Of a stretch of DNA of 64,000 nt, positions 34,816 to 43,794 are shown one piece after another; the stretch's first letter is position 1, and each line of letters starts with the position of its first letter. A program made the position numbers and the translations under genes. Below the pieces are notes generated by a model that made no database searches, was not told the origin of the DNA, and was given only the letters and a program-made list of their open reading frames with translations. The DNA is from Faecalispora sporosphaeroides DSM 1294 (GTDB lineage Bacteria > Bacillota > Clostridia > Oscillospirales > Acutalibacteraceae), in the NCBI GenBank assembly GCA_000383295.1, contig KB911076.1:1-64000 (forward strand). Reading direction: 5' to 3'.

Positions 34816-36018
34816 ATGGAACTATTGGCTCCGGCGGGGGATTTTGAACGGCTGGAGGCTGCTCTGGCCTTTGGGGCGGACGCCGTGTATCTGGCAGCGA
34901 AGGAGTTCGGAATGAGAGCCGGCCCGGCCAATTTCTCGCCGGAGGAGCTGGCGGCGGCCGTTCAGGCTGCCCACCGGAAGGGTGCCCGGGTTCACTTGAC
35001 CTGCAACACGCTGCCCCGTGTGGATGAGCTCGACCGCCTTCCCGATTTGCTGTGCCATGCCCGGCAGGTAGGGGTAGACGCATTGATCGTCGCCGATCTC
35101 GGCGTGATGAAGCTGGCGCAGAAATACGCGCCGGACGTGGAGCTTCACGTATCCACTCAGGCGGGGGTTGTCAACCACGAGACCGCGCGCGTCTTTTATG
35201 AGATGGGCGCGTCGCGCGTGGTGCTGGCCAGAGAGCTGAGTATGGACGAGATCGCGCAGATCCGCGCCAAAACGCCGCCCGAGCTGGAACTGGAAGCGTT
35301 TGTGCACGGCTCGATGTGCGTCTCCTTTTCGGGCCGGTGCCTGCTGTCGAACTATTTGACGGGCCGGGACGCCAACCGAGGCGACTGCGCGCAGCCGTGC
35401 CGCTGGTCGTACCGCCTTGTGGAAGAAAAACGCCCCGGCGAGTATTTCCCCATTGAGGAGGACGACCGGGGAACTTATATCCTCAATTCCCGCGACATGT
35501 GCATGATCCGCCATATTCCGGAGCTCCAAAAGGCGGGAATCAGCAGCCTGAAAATCGAAGGCAGGGCCAAATCGGCCTATTATGTGGCGGTTACGGTCAA
35601 CGCGTATCGCAGCGCGATCGATTTCTGCGAGCGGCATCCCGGCGAGCCGCTGCCGGAGTGGATTGCCGAGGAGCTGAACAAAATCAGCCACCGCGAATAC
35701 AGCACCGGCTTTTACTTCGGCACCCCGGGGCAGGTGTACCAAAACGGCGGCTATGTGCGCGATTACGAGGTTGCGGCCGTCTGCGAGGGCTGGGAGAACG
35801 GCGTGGCGACCTTGTCGCAGCGCAACCGCTTCTTCCGCGGGGATACGGTGGATGTGCTGGAACCCGGCGCGCGGCCCTATCTGCTCACACTAGACGAGCT
35901 GTACGACGCGGAAATGACGCCGATCGACGCGGCCCCTCATGCGACCATGCGGGTTCTGGCGAAAACCGGGCGCCCTGTTAAACCCGGCGCTTTGCTGCGG
36001 CGGGTGCGCGGCGAATGA
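34816..36018 (+). CDS. U32 family peptidase
   Basis: A 400-residue U32 protein. The N terminus ELLAPAGDFERLEAALAFGADAVY and the signature E-A-F-V-H-G-S-M-C-V-S-F-S-G-R-C-L-L-S followed by GDCAQPCRW are diagnostic. U32 members include collagenase-like proteases and the tRNA/ubiquinone hydroxylases RlhA and TrhP; this length and domain set resembles the TrhP/YhbU-like group, so an RNA-modifying role is as likely as proteolysis. The start is the ATG at 34816; an in-frame GTG at 34810 would overlap the mltG stop. Last gene of the operon, with a terminator after it. Confidence 0.88.
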   Translation: MELLAPAGDFERLEAALAFGADAVYLAAKEFGMRAGPANFSPEELAAAVQAAHRKGARVHLTCNTLPRVDELDRLPDLLCHARQVGVDALIVADLGVMKLAQKYAPDVELHVSTQAGVVNHETARVFYEMGASRVVLARELSMDEIAQIRAKTPPELELEAFVHGSMCVSFSGRCLLSNYLTGRDANRGDCAQPCRWSYRLVEEKRPGEYFPIEEDDRGTYILNSRDMCMIRHIPELQKAGISSLKIEGRAKSAYYVAVTVNAYRSAIDFCERHPGEPLPEWIAEELNKISHREYSTGFYFGTPGQVYQNGGYVRDYEVAAVCEGWENGVATLSQRNRFFRGDTVDVLEPGARPYLLTLDELYDAEMTPIDAAPHATMRVLAKTGRPVKPGALLRRVRGE

Positions 36019-36031
36019 TTCCGCAATGCCG

Positions 36032-36066
36032 AAAGGGCAGAAAGCCGGAAAGCTTTCTGCCCTTTT
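36032..36066 (+). terminator. Terminator of the thyX-mltG-U32 operon
   Basis: Stem AAAGGGCAGAAAG / CTTTCTGCCCTTT with an 8-base loop, 14 bases after the U32 stop. A/T flanks on both sides allow bidirectional function toward the convergent GGDEF gene. Confidence 0.85.
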
Positions 36067-36166
36067 CTGAATATTGGAACGAGAAATTTTTCCCTCTCGA
36101 TCGTCGAAGGGAAAAAACGAGGTGCGAGAATCGGCCCGGGGCATTGGCAAAGCAGGAGGAAAGCCC

Positions 36167-37063
36167 TCAGCCCGAAATGGAGTTCTTGCCGCTGTGTTTG
36201 CTCTGATACAGCTTTTGATCCAGACGGTCGAAAAAGTCAACGGCGGAGGCGCTGTCCCGCGGTCCGGCGCTGGAGACGCCGCAGCTGATGGTTGTGGAAA
36301 CGGTGCTGCCGCGCAGCTCGAATGTTTCCTGCTCCACCTGCCGCCGAATCCGCTCCGCAATTTTTTTGGCGCTTTTCCGGTCGGCGTCCGGCAGTACCAC
36401 CAGAAATTCGTCACCGCCGTACCGCGCCGCCCAGTCGCCCTTGCGCTGAATATTGTTTTTCAAAATCTCCGCGACCCTTCGCAGCACACGGTCGCCCATG
36501 CTGTGGCCGTAGGTGTCGTTGATCTGTTTGAAATCATCAACGTCGACCAGAATCGCGGAAAGCACGCCGTCGTTCCCAACAGCGGCGTATAAATCAATCG
36601 GCAGCTTCTCGTTGATAAAGCGCCGGTTATACACCTGGGTGAGCTCGTCGGTAATGGCGGCCTGGTTCAGGTTTTCAATGATCTGGTTGATTTCCGCAAC
36701 GTTTTTGCCCTTCAGGTCGGGTACGATGCCGGTTTCAGAAATATCCTTCAGCATTTCCACAATATGAGTGCGGCCGCTCAGAACCACCGGCGTGGCCATC
36801 GCCATAAAAATCTTTTCCTGATTGTATTCAATCTTGACGAACGTATCGTTTTCGTTGGCGGCACGCATTGAAACGCAGTTGGCACAATGGTTGTTTTTTT
36901 GCCAGAACTCATAGCAGATGGAATCCTCAATCATTTCCGAGTTGCAGCCGGAGACCGTAATCACCCGCTTTGCCAGAGGGTCGACAATACGAACCAGATT
37001 ATATATTTTTTCAAGCTGCTGAAGAAATTGCATCAGCTGCTGGGGATTCTCCATTTTAGACAT
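36167..37063 (-). CDS. GGDEF-domain diguanylate cyclase
   Basis: A 298-residue protein. The N-terminal 120 residues form a PAS-like sensor containing a Cys pair arrangement C-Y-E-F-W...C-x-x-C, which often binds a cofactor. A short coiled coil (EINQIIENLNQAA) leads to a GGDEF domain starting TDELTQVYNRR. The active-site RYGGDEF is intact, and the inhibitory I-site RxxD (RKGD, five residues upstream) is present, so product feedback is expected. It should make c-di-GMP. An HD-GYP protein at 44836 could degrade it. Family A leader copies lie upstream in sense orientation. Confidence 0.93.
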   Translation of the reverse strand: MSKMENPQQLMQFLQQLEKIYNLVRIVDPLAKRVITVSGCNSEMIEDSICYEFWQKNNHCANCVSMRAANENDTFVKIEYNQEKIFMAMATPVVLSGRTHIVEMLKDISETGIVPDLKGKNVAEINQIIENLNQAAITDELTQVYNRRFINEKLPIDLYAAVGNDGVLSAILVDVDDFKQINDTYGHSMGDRVLRRVAEILKNNIQRKGDWAARYGGDEFLVVLPDADRKSAKKIAERIRRQVEQETFELRGSTVSTTISCGVSSAGPRDSASAVDFFDRLDQKLYQSKHSGKNSISG

Positions 37064-37178
37064 TCAGCTTTCACCTCTGTACGATTCCGGTACGGGATAC
37101 GCTTCAATTATGACAGCACGATGGTAGCCGCAAGACTGTTTTCAGCCATGAAAGCAGTTCTCCGAACAATCGTATCAT

Positions 37179-37242
37179 GCTCCAGCGCTTTTTCGGGCAC
37201 CCAAAGCCTTGCTTCAGCGTGCACCGTGATTAGGATAACAGC
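37179..37242 (-). repeat. Dispersed leader repeat, family A, copy 5 (diverged)
   Basis: On the minus strand: TGTTATCCTAATCACGGTGC, a hairpin core (GAAGCaaGGC/GGGTGC region) and GCGCTGGAG. It is clearly related but degraded, with a weak -10 (TATCCT). It lies upstream of the GGDEF gene. Confidence 0.5.
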
Positions 37243-37298
37243 ATCACCGGAGCAAGGAATGCTTCATTCATAAAAGGCTGTCGATTTCTACCAACCGG

Positions 37299-37360
37299 TT
37301 TCAATGCTCTCTCAGGCGTTGAAAGCGCTGATTATTATTTACGTTTTTATTATAACATGT
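37299..37360 (-). repeat. Dispersed leader repeat, family A, copy 6 (hairpin partly lost)
   Basis: On the minus strand: TGTTATAATAAAAACGT, then GCTTTCAACGCCTGAGAGAG and CATTGAAA. TATAAT is preceded by TTGTGC at 17 bp. The middle of the hairpin is replaced by AT-rich sequence. With copy 5 it occupies the gene-free stretch 37064-37471. Confidence 0.55.
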
Positions 37361-37471
37361 CCCTCACCTTAGCACAAGCAGTGAGAAAGCAAAAAATGCA
37401 AATTGAGAACAGCTCGTTTTATCAGAAATGGATGAATGGCGGGCCGTCGGTCTATAGTACAGGGAGGCAGT

Positions 37472-38755
37472 ATGAACACTATACCAAAATACGAGATCGC
37501 GGTTGTCGGCGGCGGCGCGGCAGGCCTGATGGCCGCCGGCGAGGCGGCAAAAGTGCTTGGCGGCGGGAAGGTAGCGCTGCTGGAGGCGGCCCCGCGCGTG
37601 GGAAAAAAGCTGCTGGCTACCGGGAACGGCAGATGCAATATCACCAATCTTTCGGCGGCCTGGCCGCTGTATCACGGCGATGCGCCGCTGGCCAAAGCGG
37701 TGTTTGAATCCATTTCACCGGCGGAGGTATTGCGGCAATTTGAAGAGATGGGCCTTTTCTGCCGGGAAGAGGAACAGGGCCGGGTGTACCCACAAAACGG
37801 GCAGGCCTCCGCAGTGCTGGACGCGCTGCGTCTGTTCTTTCAGAAGCAGGGCGGAGAAGAGCTGTGCGGCGCCGCAGTGGTTCAGATCAAACGGCAAAAG
37901 GGCGGGTATTCGCTGGGCCTTGAGGACGGCAGAACCCTTTTGGCACGCCGGCTGATTCTGGCGCAGGGCGGCAAGGCCTCGCCGCAGATCAGCTCGGATC
38001 AGGGTGTGTCTCTGGCTCGCCGGCTCGGCCACAGCCAGACGGCGCTGTATCCCGCGCTGGTACAGGTGACGGTGCCGCAGGCGATGGTTCGGGCGCTCAA
38101 GGGCGTGCGCTGTCCGGGCACCGTCCGCTTTTTGGCAGACGGACATGCGGTGAAGGAAGAAGAGGGAGAAATCCAGTTTGTTGAGCGCGGCCTGTCCGGT
38201 GTGTGCGTATTCCAGCTGTCGCGGCTGGCGGCGGAGTACGCCGCGAACAAAACCGTTCGGGGCAAGCCCTGTAAAAACGCGCAGCTTGTGCTGGACCTTT
38301 TGCCGGGATTGTCCTTTCAGGAGGTCTGCGAGCTGCTGCGCCGTCTGGCGTCCATTTATCCGCAGCTTGCAGCAAGAGATTTGTTGTTCGGCGTGTTGCC
38401 CAAGCGCGTGGGCCAGCAGGTAATGGCGTGCGCCCTTTCCGAAAAAGCGGGCGAGCCGGCAGGCAGTCTCGTCGGCTCATGGGTGAAAACGGCGGCCGGT
38501 GTGCTCAAGGGCTGGGCCTTTCCGGTCACAGGTACACTGCTCTGGCAGCACGCGCAGGTCACCGCGGGCGGAGTGCCGCTTGCGGAGCTGTTTCTGCCGT
38601 CCATGGAGTCGCGCATCAGCTCCGGTGTTTACCTGGCCGGGGAACAACTGAATGTGGATGGCGACTGCGGCGGTTTTAATCTGCACTGGGCGTGGATCAG
38701 CGGCATGGCAGCCGGCAGAAGCGCCGCCCTGGCGGCAAAGGAGGAAAACATATGA
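37472..38755 (+). CDS. HI0933-family FAD-dependent oxidoreductase (YhiN-like)
   Basis: A 427-residue flavoprotein. A Rossmann dinucleotide motif (VVGGGAAGLMAA) lies at the N terminus, then PRVGKKLLATGNGRCNITN, the hallmark of the HI0933/YhiN group, and near the C terminus SGVYLAGEQLNVDGDCGGFNL (read as two blocks), which contacts FAD. The physiological substrate of the family is unknown. The ATG at 37472 follows GGGAGGC. The stop overlaps the next gene, also an FAD protein, so the two probably act together. Confidence 0.92.
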   Translation: MNTIPKYEIAVVGGGAAGLMAAGEAAKVLGGGKVALLEAAPRVGKKLLATGNGRCNITNLSAAWPLYHGDAPLAKAVFESISPAEVLRQFEEMGLFCREEEQGRVYPQNGQASAVLDALRLFFQKQGGEELCGAAVVQIKRQKGGYSLGLEDGRTLLARRLILAQGGKASPQISSDQGVSLARRLGHSQTALYPALVQVTVPQAMVRALKGVRCPGTVRFLADGHAVKEEEGEIQFVERGLSGVCVFQLSRLAAEYAANKTVRGKPCKNAQLVLDLLPGLSFQEVCELLRRLASIYPQLAARDLLFGVLPKRVGQQVMACALSEKAGEPAGSLVGSWVKTAAGVLKGWAFPVTGTLLWQHAQVTAGGVPLAELFLPSMESRISSGVYLAGEQLNVDGDCGGFNLHWAWISGMAAGRSAALAAKEENI

Positions 38756-40344
38756 TCCGAATTTCAGAGATCGCTCTGCCCCTTTCCGCGGGGGAGGGAG
38801 AGCTTTTGCGGCAGGCGGCGGCCCGGCTTTCCCTGCCGGAGCAGCAGATCCGTTCCCTGCAAATTTTAAAAAAATCGGTGGACGCCCGAAAAAAGCAGGA
38901 TATCCACTTTCAATATACCGTCGGTGTAACGTTGGAAGGCGGGGAAGAAGCCGTTTTGTCCCGGTGCGGCGGTGCGAAGGTTTCCCACCTTCAGCCGTAC
39001 CGTTATGAGCTGCCTCCCTGCCGCGGGCTGGGGAAGAGACCGGTCGTTGTGGGCTTTGGGCCCGCGGGGATGTTTGCCGCCCTGATTCTGGCGCAGGCAG
39101 GGCAGCGCCCCACCGTGATCGAGCGCGGAGCGGATGCGGACAAGCGCACACAGCAGGTGGATGCCTTCTGGAAAAGCGGCGTTCTGAATTCCGACTCTAA
39201 TGTGCAGTTCGGCGAGGGCGGCGCCGGAACCTTTTCGGACGGCAAGCTGAACACCGGCACTAAGGATGGCCGCGCAGGTAAGGTGTTTGAGGAGCTGGTC
39301 AGGGCCGGCGCGCCGAAAGAGATTCTGTATGAGGCGAAACCGCATGTCGGCACCGATTTGCTGCCGGGGATCGTGAAGAAAATCCGCGGGCAGATCATAG
39401 AGCTGGGCGGAGAAATCCGGTTTGAAACAAAGCTGGTGAAAATCGTATCAGTGCAGGGCAGAGTAACCGGTGTCGTCGTAGAGCACGATGGAGTGCGCCA
39501 GCAGCTGGACGCACATCATGTGATCCTGGCGGTCGGACACAGCGCGCGGGATACCTTTGAAACCCTGCTGGAGCAGGGTGTGGCGATGGAGCAGAAGCCC
39601 TTTTCCATCGGCGCGCGCATTGAGCATCCGCAGGCGGCCGTCAATCGCGCGCAGTACGGCGCGTTTGCGGAGCATCCCGCACTGGGAGCGGCGGATTACA
39701 AGCTTGCGGTGCATTTGGAAAACGGCCGGGGCGTGTACACCTTCTGCATGTGCCCGGGCGGACAGGTCGTCGCTGCCGCTTCGGAGCCCGGGCGGCTGGT
39801 GACAAATGGAATGAGCCGCTGGGCGCGCGACGGGAAGAACGCAAATTCGGCCCTGCTGGTCGGCGTGTCCTCCGCGGATTTTGAAAGCACACATCCGCTC
39901 GCTGGCATGTGGTTCCAGAGAAGATGGGAAGAAGCGGCGTTTCATCTGGGCGGCGGGGATTACCGCGCCCCTGCCCAGCGCGTCGGCGATTTTCTCAAAG
40001 GCAAAGCATCGGATTCGTTCGGTACGGCCCCGAGCTACCAGCCCGGCGTAGTTCCGGCGGATTTGGCGGGCTGCCTGCCGCCTTACGCGGCGGAATCGAT
40101 GCGGCAGGGAATTTTGCTGATGGACCGCAGACTGCGCGGCTTTGCCCACCCGGATGCGGTGCTGACGGGCGTAGAGACCCGCAGCTCTTCCCCCGTGCGC
40201 CTGACGCGCGGGGCGGACGGCCAATCGGTCACTCTCGGCGGGCTGTATCCCTGCGGGGAGGGCGCGGGTTATGCAGGTGGCATCGTATCCGCGGCGGTGG
40301 ACGGAATCCGGAGCGCGGAGGCGGTGCTGACTTCGCCGGAATAA
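38752..40344 (+). CDS. FAD-dependent dehydrogenase, COG2509-like
   Basis: A 530-residue protein. An N-terminal domain of about 90 residues (LRQAAARLSLPEQQIRSLQI, KSVDARKKQDIHF) precedes a Rossmann FAD motif VVVGFGPAGMFAALILA, then ERGADADKRTQQV, SNVQFGEGGAGTFSDGKLNT, and a C-terminal GLYPCGEGAGYAGGI. This is the widespread but uncharacterised COG2509 dehydrogenase. AAGGAGG precedes the ATG at 38752. It overlaps the upstream YhiN-like gene. Nothing I can support follows up to the tRNA promoter at 40578, apart from small GC-rich inverted repeats. Confidence 0.9.
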   Translation: MIRISEIALPLSAGEGELLRQAAARLSLPEQQIRSLQILKKSVDARKKQDIHFQYTVGVTLEGGEEAVLSRCGGAKVSHLQPYRYELPPCRGLGKRPVVVGFGPAGMFAALILAQAGQRPTVIERGADADKRTQQVDAFWKSGVLNSDSNVQFGEGGAGTFSDGKLNTGTKDGRAGKVFEELVRAGAPKEILYEAKPHVGTDLLPGIVKKIRGQIIELGGEIRFETKLVKIVSVQGRVTGVVVEHDGVRQQLDAHHVILAVGHSARDTFETLLEQGVAMEQKPFSIGARIEHPQAAVNRAQYGAFAEHPALGAADYKLAVHLENGRGVYTFCMCPGGQVVAAASEPGRLVTNGMSRWARDGKNANSALLVGVSSADFESTHPLAGMWFQRRWEEAAFHLGGGDYRAPAQRVGDFLKGKASDSFGTAPSYQPGVVPADLAGCLPPYAAESMRQGILLMDRRLRGFAHPDAVLTGVETRSSSPVRLTRGADGQSVTLGGLYPCGEGAGYAGGIVSAAVDGIRSAEAVLTSPE

Positions 40345-40577
40345 TAGTGGAATTTTTCCGTGTGCGTTTCGCAGGTTCGCCTGCGGAAAATTGGGGCGTG
40401 CGCCGAATGAGCGTCGGCCTTCTCGGGTATGCTAACAGCGTACCCGGCGCCCAGCGGCGGCAACTTGCCGATGGCCCGGTGCCGGTATATTAAACTGTTC
40501 AAACGACAGAATTCCTTTTTTCTGATGGATAAAATTCAAAAACATTCAATTATTTAATAGATTTTTTAAGAAACCTA

Positions 40578-40605
40578 TTGACATTCGTTGGAATTTTGCT
40601 ATAAT
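40578..40605 (+). promoter_or_regulatory. Promoter of tRNA-Gln/tRNA-Pro
   Basis: Perfect TTGACA (40578-40583), a 16-bp spacer and a perfect TATAAT (40600-40605), 33 bases before tRNA-Gln. Confidence 0.85.
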
Positions 40606-40637
40606 AAATGACGTTGCTTCTGGCAATTAAATATTGA

Positions 40638-40711
40638 TGCGGAATTGTGTAATGGTAGCACGACAGACTCTGACTCTGTTTGTCTGGGTTCAAATCCTAG
40701 TTCCGCAGCCA
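40638..40711 (+). tRNA. tRNA-Gln (CTG anticodon)
   Basis: Acceptor TGCGGAA/TTCCGCA with discriminator G and encoded CCA. Anticodon stem ACAGA/TCTGT with loop CTCTGAC, anticodon CTG. The U1-A72 pair is typical of tRNA-Gln. Confidence 0.93.
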
Positions 40712-40713
40712 TA

Positions 40714-40742
40714 TAGCCTCGGGAAACCGAGGCTAGCTTTTT
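40714..40742 (+). terminator. Terminator between tRNA-Gln and tRNA-Pro
   Basis: Stem TAGCCTCGG / CCGAGGCTA with GAAA loop and a following T run. It ends one base before tRNA-Pro, so it may be an attenuator, because no separate promoter for tRNA-Pro is visible. Confidence 0.75.
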
Positions 40743-40819
<77 letters not shown>

Positions 40820-40827
40820 TTGAAAAA

Positions 40828-40872
40828 CCGCATCAGACAGCCATTTACAGGTTGTTTGGTGCGGCTTTTTTG
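40828..40872 (+). terminator. Terminator behind tRNA-Pro
   Basis: Stem CCGCA...TGCGG with an inner CAGACA/TTGTTTG pairing and a TTTTTT tail. The stretch from here to 41102 shows nothing else I can support. Confidence 0.8.
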
Positions 40873-41102
40873 TTTTCCGAAATCCACGAAATCATAGAAA
40901 AAAGACAGGTAAAAATATAAAGCATGTGGCTCTTATGCGGCACTTTTACTTACGATAGGTAGCGTGTTTTATTACAGCGCCATGGATACGACATAAAACC
41001 ATTGCGGATTTTGCCAGGCAGTAAAGCATTTTTTCGGAATGTTATACGAAAAATTTTCAGTATACAGAACAACGATTTTTTCAAAAAGCCATTGTTTTTT
41101 GA

Positions 41103-41150
41103 TTGACACCCTATACCTGTATAGGTATAATATGCCTATGGGGGTATAGG
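41103..41150 (+). promoter_or_regulatory. Consensus promoter with two palindromic operators before the P-type ATPase
   Basis: TTGACA (41103-41108), 17 bp, TATAAT (41126-41131). Two sites share the half-sites CCTAT-N6-ATAGG: one inside the spacer (41110-41125), one just after the -10 (41135-41150). Such a strong promoter covered by operators indicates metal-responsive repression. The second site, with GGGGGT in its centre, resembles CsoR-type operators. No regulator gene is adjacent. Confidence 0.8.
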
Positions 41151-41170
41151 TATAAAGGAGTGCTGCTTGG

Positions 41171-43024
41171 ATGACGTTGCTAAAAAATGAAGAGAAGCGA
41201 ACCGTGCTGTTTCTGGTGCTGTCTGCCTGTTCGCTGGTCATTGGCTTTTTTCAGATTGGGCTGCCCATTGATCCGGTTTGGACTGCTGTTTTGCTGTGCG
41301 GAATTCCCATTGTAAAAGGCGCGATGGTCGGCCTGATTACAGAGTTTGACATAAAAGCGGATGTTCTGGTGTCGATTGCGCTAATCGCCTCTATCGCAAT
41401 TGGGGAAATCTTCGCCGCTGGAGAAGTGGCCTTTATTATGGCCGTCGGAGCGTATCTGGAGGAACGCACCGTAGCAAAGGCCCGCGCGGGCATTGAAAAG
41501 CTGGTTCGCCTGACGCCTGTCACAGCCCGTGTGGTGCGGGGCGGCACGGAGGAGATCATCCCTGCGGAGCAGGTGAAAGCCGGCGATACCCTGCGCGTAT
41601 TGGCAGGAGAAACCGTCGCTGTGGATGGAGTAATCCTCAAAGGAAAAACCTCCGTCGATCAATCCGTGATGACGGGGGAATCCCTCCCGGTCGATAAAGA
41701 GGAGGGCGACGAGGTGTTCAGCGGTACCGTCAATCAATTTGGAACGTTCGATATGTCGGCCCAAAAGGTCGGTGCCGACAGCTCCTTGCAGCGCATGATA
41801 CGTCTGGTGGAGTCCGCCGACGCCGGAAAGGCAAAAATCGTTGGAATTGCCGATCGATGGGCAACCTGGATCGTTGTGGTCGCGCTGCTGGCCGCCGCAG
41901 CTACCTGGTTTGCCACCGGACAGATCATACGCTCCGTGACCATTTTGGTTGTGTTCTGCCCCTGCGCTCTGGTACTGGCTACCCCCACCGCTATCATGGC
42001 CGGGATCGGCAACGCCACAAGGTTCGGAATTCTGATTCGCGAGGGGGACGCGCTGGAGCGGCTGTCGAAGGTAAAGCGCATTGCTTTTGACAAGACCGGC
42101 ACACTAACCTGCGGAAAGCCCGCGGTCACACAAATACATAGCTTGGATGGCACACTGGGCGAGAAGGAACTGCTTACTCTGGCGGCGTGCGCGGAGCTGC
42201 GCTCCGAGCACCCGTTGGGGAAAGCCGTCGTTGCGCACTACCGGCAGAAATACGGTGCCCCGCCGGAACAGCCGGAGAAATTTGAGCTGCTGGCAGGGCG
42301 CGGCGTTGCCGCCCGGGCAGCCGGCCGAACCCTTCTGGCAGGGAACGAGGCCCTGATGACGGAGAGAAAAATCGCAATGCCGCAGGAGCTTTTGAGGCTG
42401 TCTGAAAATGCGAAACGAAACGGCTGCACCGTGATTTATATTGCAGAGCATCCCAAAGCCATCGGGATGCTCGCGCTGTCGGACACGCTGCGCCCGGACG
42501 CCGCGCGGACGATAGACGCGATTCATCAAGCCGGAGCTCAAACCGTGCTGCTCACGGGAGACGCGGCACCGGCGGCTTCTTTCATCGCGGCGGGCGCCGG
42601 CCTTCGCGACGTGAGGGCAAATTGCCTGCCGGAAAACAAGCTCGAGGAAATCCGCGCATACCAGAAGGCGAGGGAGCCGGTGTGCATGGTGGGCGACGGC
42701 ATCAATGACGCACCGGCGCTCAAGGCCGCCCTGGTCGGTATCGCTATGGGCGGCGTCGGCAGCGATATTGCCATCGATGCGGCCGATATTGTGCTGGTGG
42801 GCGACGACATCAAAGAAATTCCTCATCTTCTGCGGCTTTCCCAAAAGACAATGCGCACCATCAAAATCAATCTTGCCGCGTCCATGGCGCTGAACTTTGC
42901 GGCCATCGCGCTTGCGATTACAGGCGTTCTCACCCCGACGATTGGCGCGTTGGTACACAACGCCGGTTCCGTCGCCGTCATTATTCATTCTTCGCTGTTG
43001 CTGAAATGGAGAAAAACGAAATAA
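41171..43024 (+). CDS. Heavy-metal P1B-type ATPase (paralogue 1)
   Basis: A 617-residue metal-transporting ATPase without an N-terminal HMA domain. Visible features are TGES in the actuator domain (SVMTGESLPVDK), the membrane metal-binding CPC motif in VVFCPCALVLATPT, the phosphorylated Asp in FDKTGTLT, the HP locus SEHPLGKA, and MVGDGINDAPAL. The last helices end HNAGSVAVIIHSSLL. Metal specificity is uncertain: CPC fits Cu/Ag or Zn/Cd/Pb. The CsoR-like operator would point to copper, but the C-terminal motifs are not classic CopA. It is 40-50% similar by eye to the ATPase at 48893. AAAGGAG lies 10 bases before the ATG. Confidence 0.9.
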   Translation: MTLLKNEEKRTVLFLVLSACSLVIGFFQIGLPIDPVWTAVLLCGIPIVKGAMVGLITEFDIKADVLVSIALIASIAIGEIFAAGEVAFIMAVGAYLEERTVAKARAGIEKLVRLTPVTARVVRGGTEEIIPAEQVKAGDTLRVLAGETVAVDGVILKGKTSVDQSVMTGESLPVDKEEGDEVFSGTVNQFGTFDMSAQKVGADSSLQRMIRLVESADAGKAKIVGIADRWATWIVVVALLAAAATWFATGQIIRSVTILVVFCPCALVLATPTAIMAGIGNATRFGILIREGDALERLSKVKRIAFDKTGTLTCGKPAVTQIHSLDGTLGEKELLTLAACAELRSEHPLGKAVVAHYRQKYGAPPEQPEKFELLAGRGVAARAAGRTLLAGNEALMTERKIAMPQELLRLSENAKRNGCTVIYIAEHPKAIGMLALSDTLRPDAARTIDAIHQAGAQTVLLTGDAAPAASFIAAGAGLRDVRANCLPENKLEEIRAYQKAREPVCMVGDGINDAPALKAALVGIAMGGVGSDIAIDAADIVLVGDDIKEIPHLLRLSQKTMRTIKINLAASMALNFAAIALAITGVLTPTIGALVHNAGSVAVIIHSSLLLKWRKTK

Positions 43025-43189
43025 AAGAGCGGCTCCTGGCTGCGCTGTTTTCGGTGGCCGGTGCGGGGATGCCGGCCGCCGTTACTCTCCCCAAAGAAGA
43101 ATTCGGATTCAGTAAAAATACGTCGGACGTGCTCCGTGCCGGCGGTTCTTCCCGCAAAATATGTGTTTTTGGGGGATCGCCCGCAGAAG

Positions 43190-43207
43190 TGCAACCGGGT
43201 TGCCTTT
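43190..43207. terminator. Terminator between the ATPase and a convergent small gene
   Basis: GCAAC-CGG-GTTGC followed by a T run on the plus strand. The stretch from 43025 to here encodes nothing recognisable. Confidence 0.6.
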
Positions 43208-43208
43208 T

Positions 43209-43445
43209 TTATTGCCCCATCGTCTTTCCCTTTTCTGTCAGCCATTCGATCATCGCGGTTCGTCCGTTCTCGCTCAGTTCAAATTCAGACTGCTCCGCAA
43301 CCTCAGACTTTTCAAAGCAGTATGGGCCATACCATACACTCGCAACCAGCTTATCGTTTTCGGGCTCGATTTTGTACCGCATATCGCCGGCGCTCCCTTT
43401 ATATACCCCTCCGTTTTGATAATATAACAGACCTGGTAAATCCAT
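43209..43445 (-). CDS. Small hypothetical protein (78 aa)
   Basis: A 78-residue protein that I do not recognise. It has a clear ribosome binding site (GAGGTG about 6 bases before the ATG) and an even amino-acid composition, which support a real gene. The sequence reads like a small soluble fold with paired aromatic residues (YYQNGGVYKG, WYGPYCFEKSE) and a charged C-terminal helix (NGRTAMIEWLTEKG). No membrane segment is present. It is convergent with the P-type ATPase and shows no operon partner. Confidence 0.65.
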   Translation of the reverse strand: MDLPGLLYYQNGGVYKGSAGDMRYKIEPENDKLVASVWYGPYCFEKSEVAEQSEFELSENGRTAMIEWLTEKGKTMGQ

Positions 43446-43580
43446 GTTATCACCTCACTCGGGGACAATTATACACCGTTCCGCTCGGGCTGTAAAATTC
43501 CCCCTGTTTTTATACAGTACCTGCCGCGCCGTGTACCGGCAGTTCTGCGCAAAGACAGGCCGCCCGGCGCGGCTGTGCCA

Positions 43581-43636
43581 TATCATTCTCCTTACGCCGC
43601 AGGCGAGAGCAAAATGTCTGGCGGCGGAGAGAACAT
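43581..43636 (+). repeat. Dispersed leader repeat, family A, copy 7 (diverged)
   Basis: TATCATTCTCCTTACGCCGC, a variable loop, then GCGGCGGAGAGAACATAAAG. The stem has changed on both sides (CGCCGC with GCGGCG) compared with GGCGC/GCGCC in the best copies. It is sense-oriented and 159 bases upstream of the DUF4491 gene. An additional inverted repeat GGCGGAGAG/CTCTCCGCC overlaps its end (43623-43660). Confidence 0.5.
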
Positions 43637-43794
43637 AAAGTATTTGTTTCGCTCTCCGCCGTTTCAGGCGGATTTTACAAGCCGGTATCGGAATTTATGA
43701 TATTAAAAATACAGAAGAAATCTTTTAAGCTGTCGGAACGATCTGTGCTATAATAAGCTGGAATGAAATTCCAAATGGAAAGGCTTGTGATATC

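Noticed and set aside
40269-40502. 77-codon minus-strand ORF at the end of the FAD dehydrogenase gene
   Set aside because: Mostly antisense to a solid gene, no ribosome binding site, no similarity that I know.
40972-41241. 89-codon minus-strand ORF over the metal-ATPase promoter
   Set aside because: It crosses the consensus promoter and operators and the ATPase start; no ribosome binding site.
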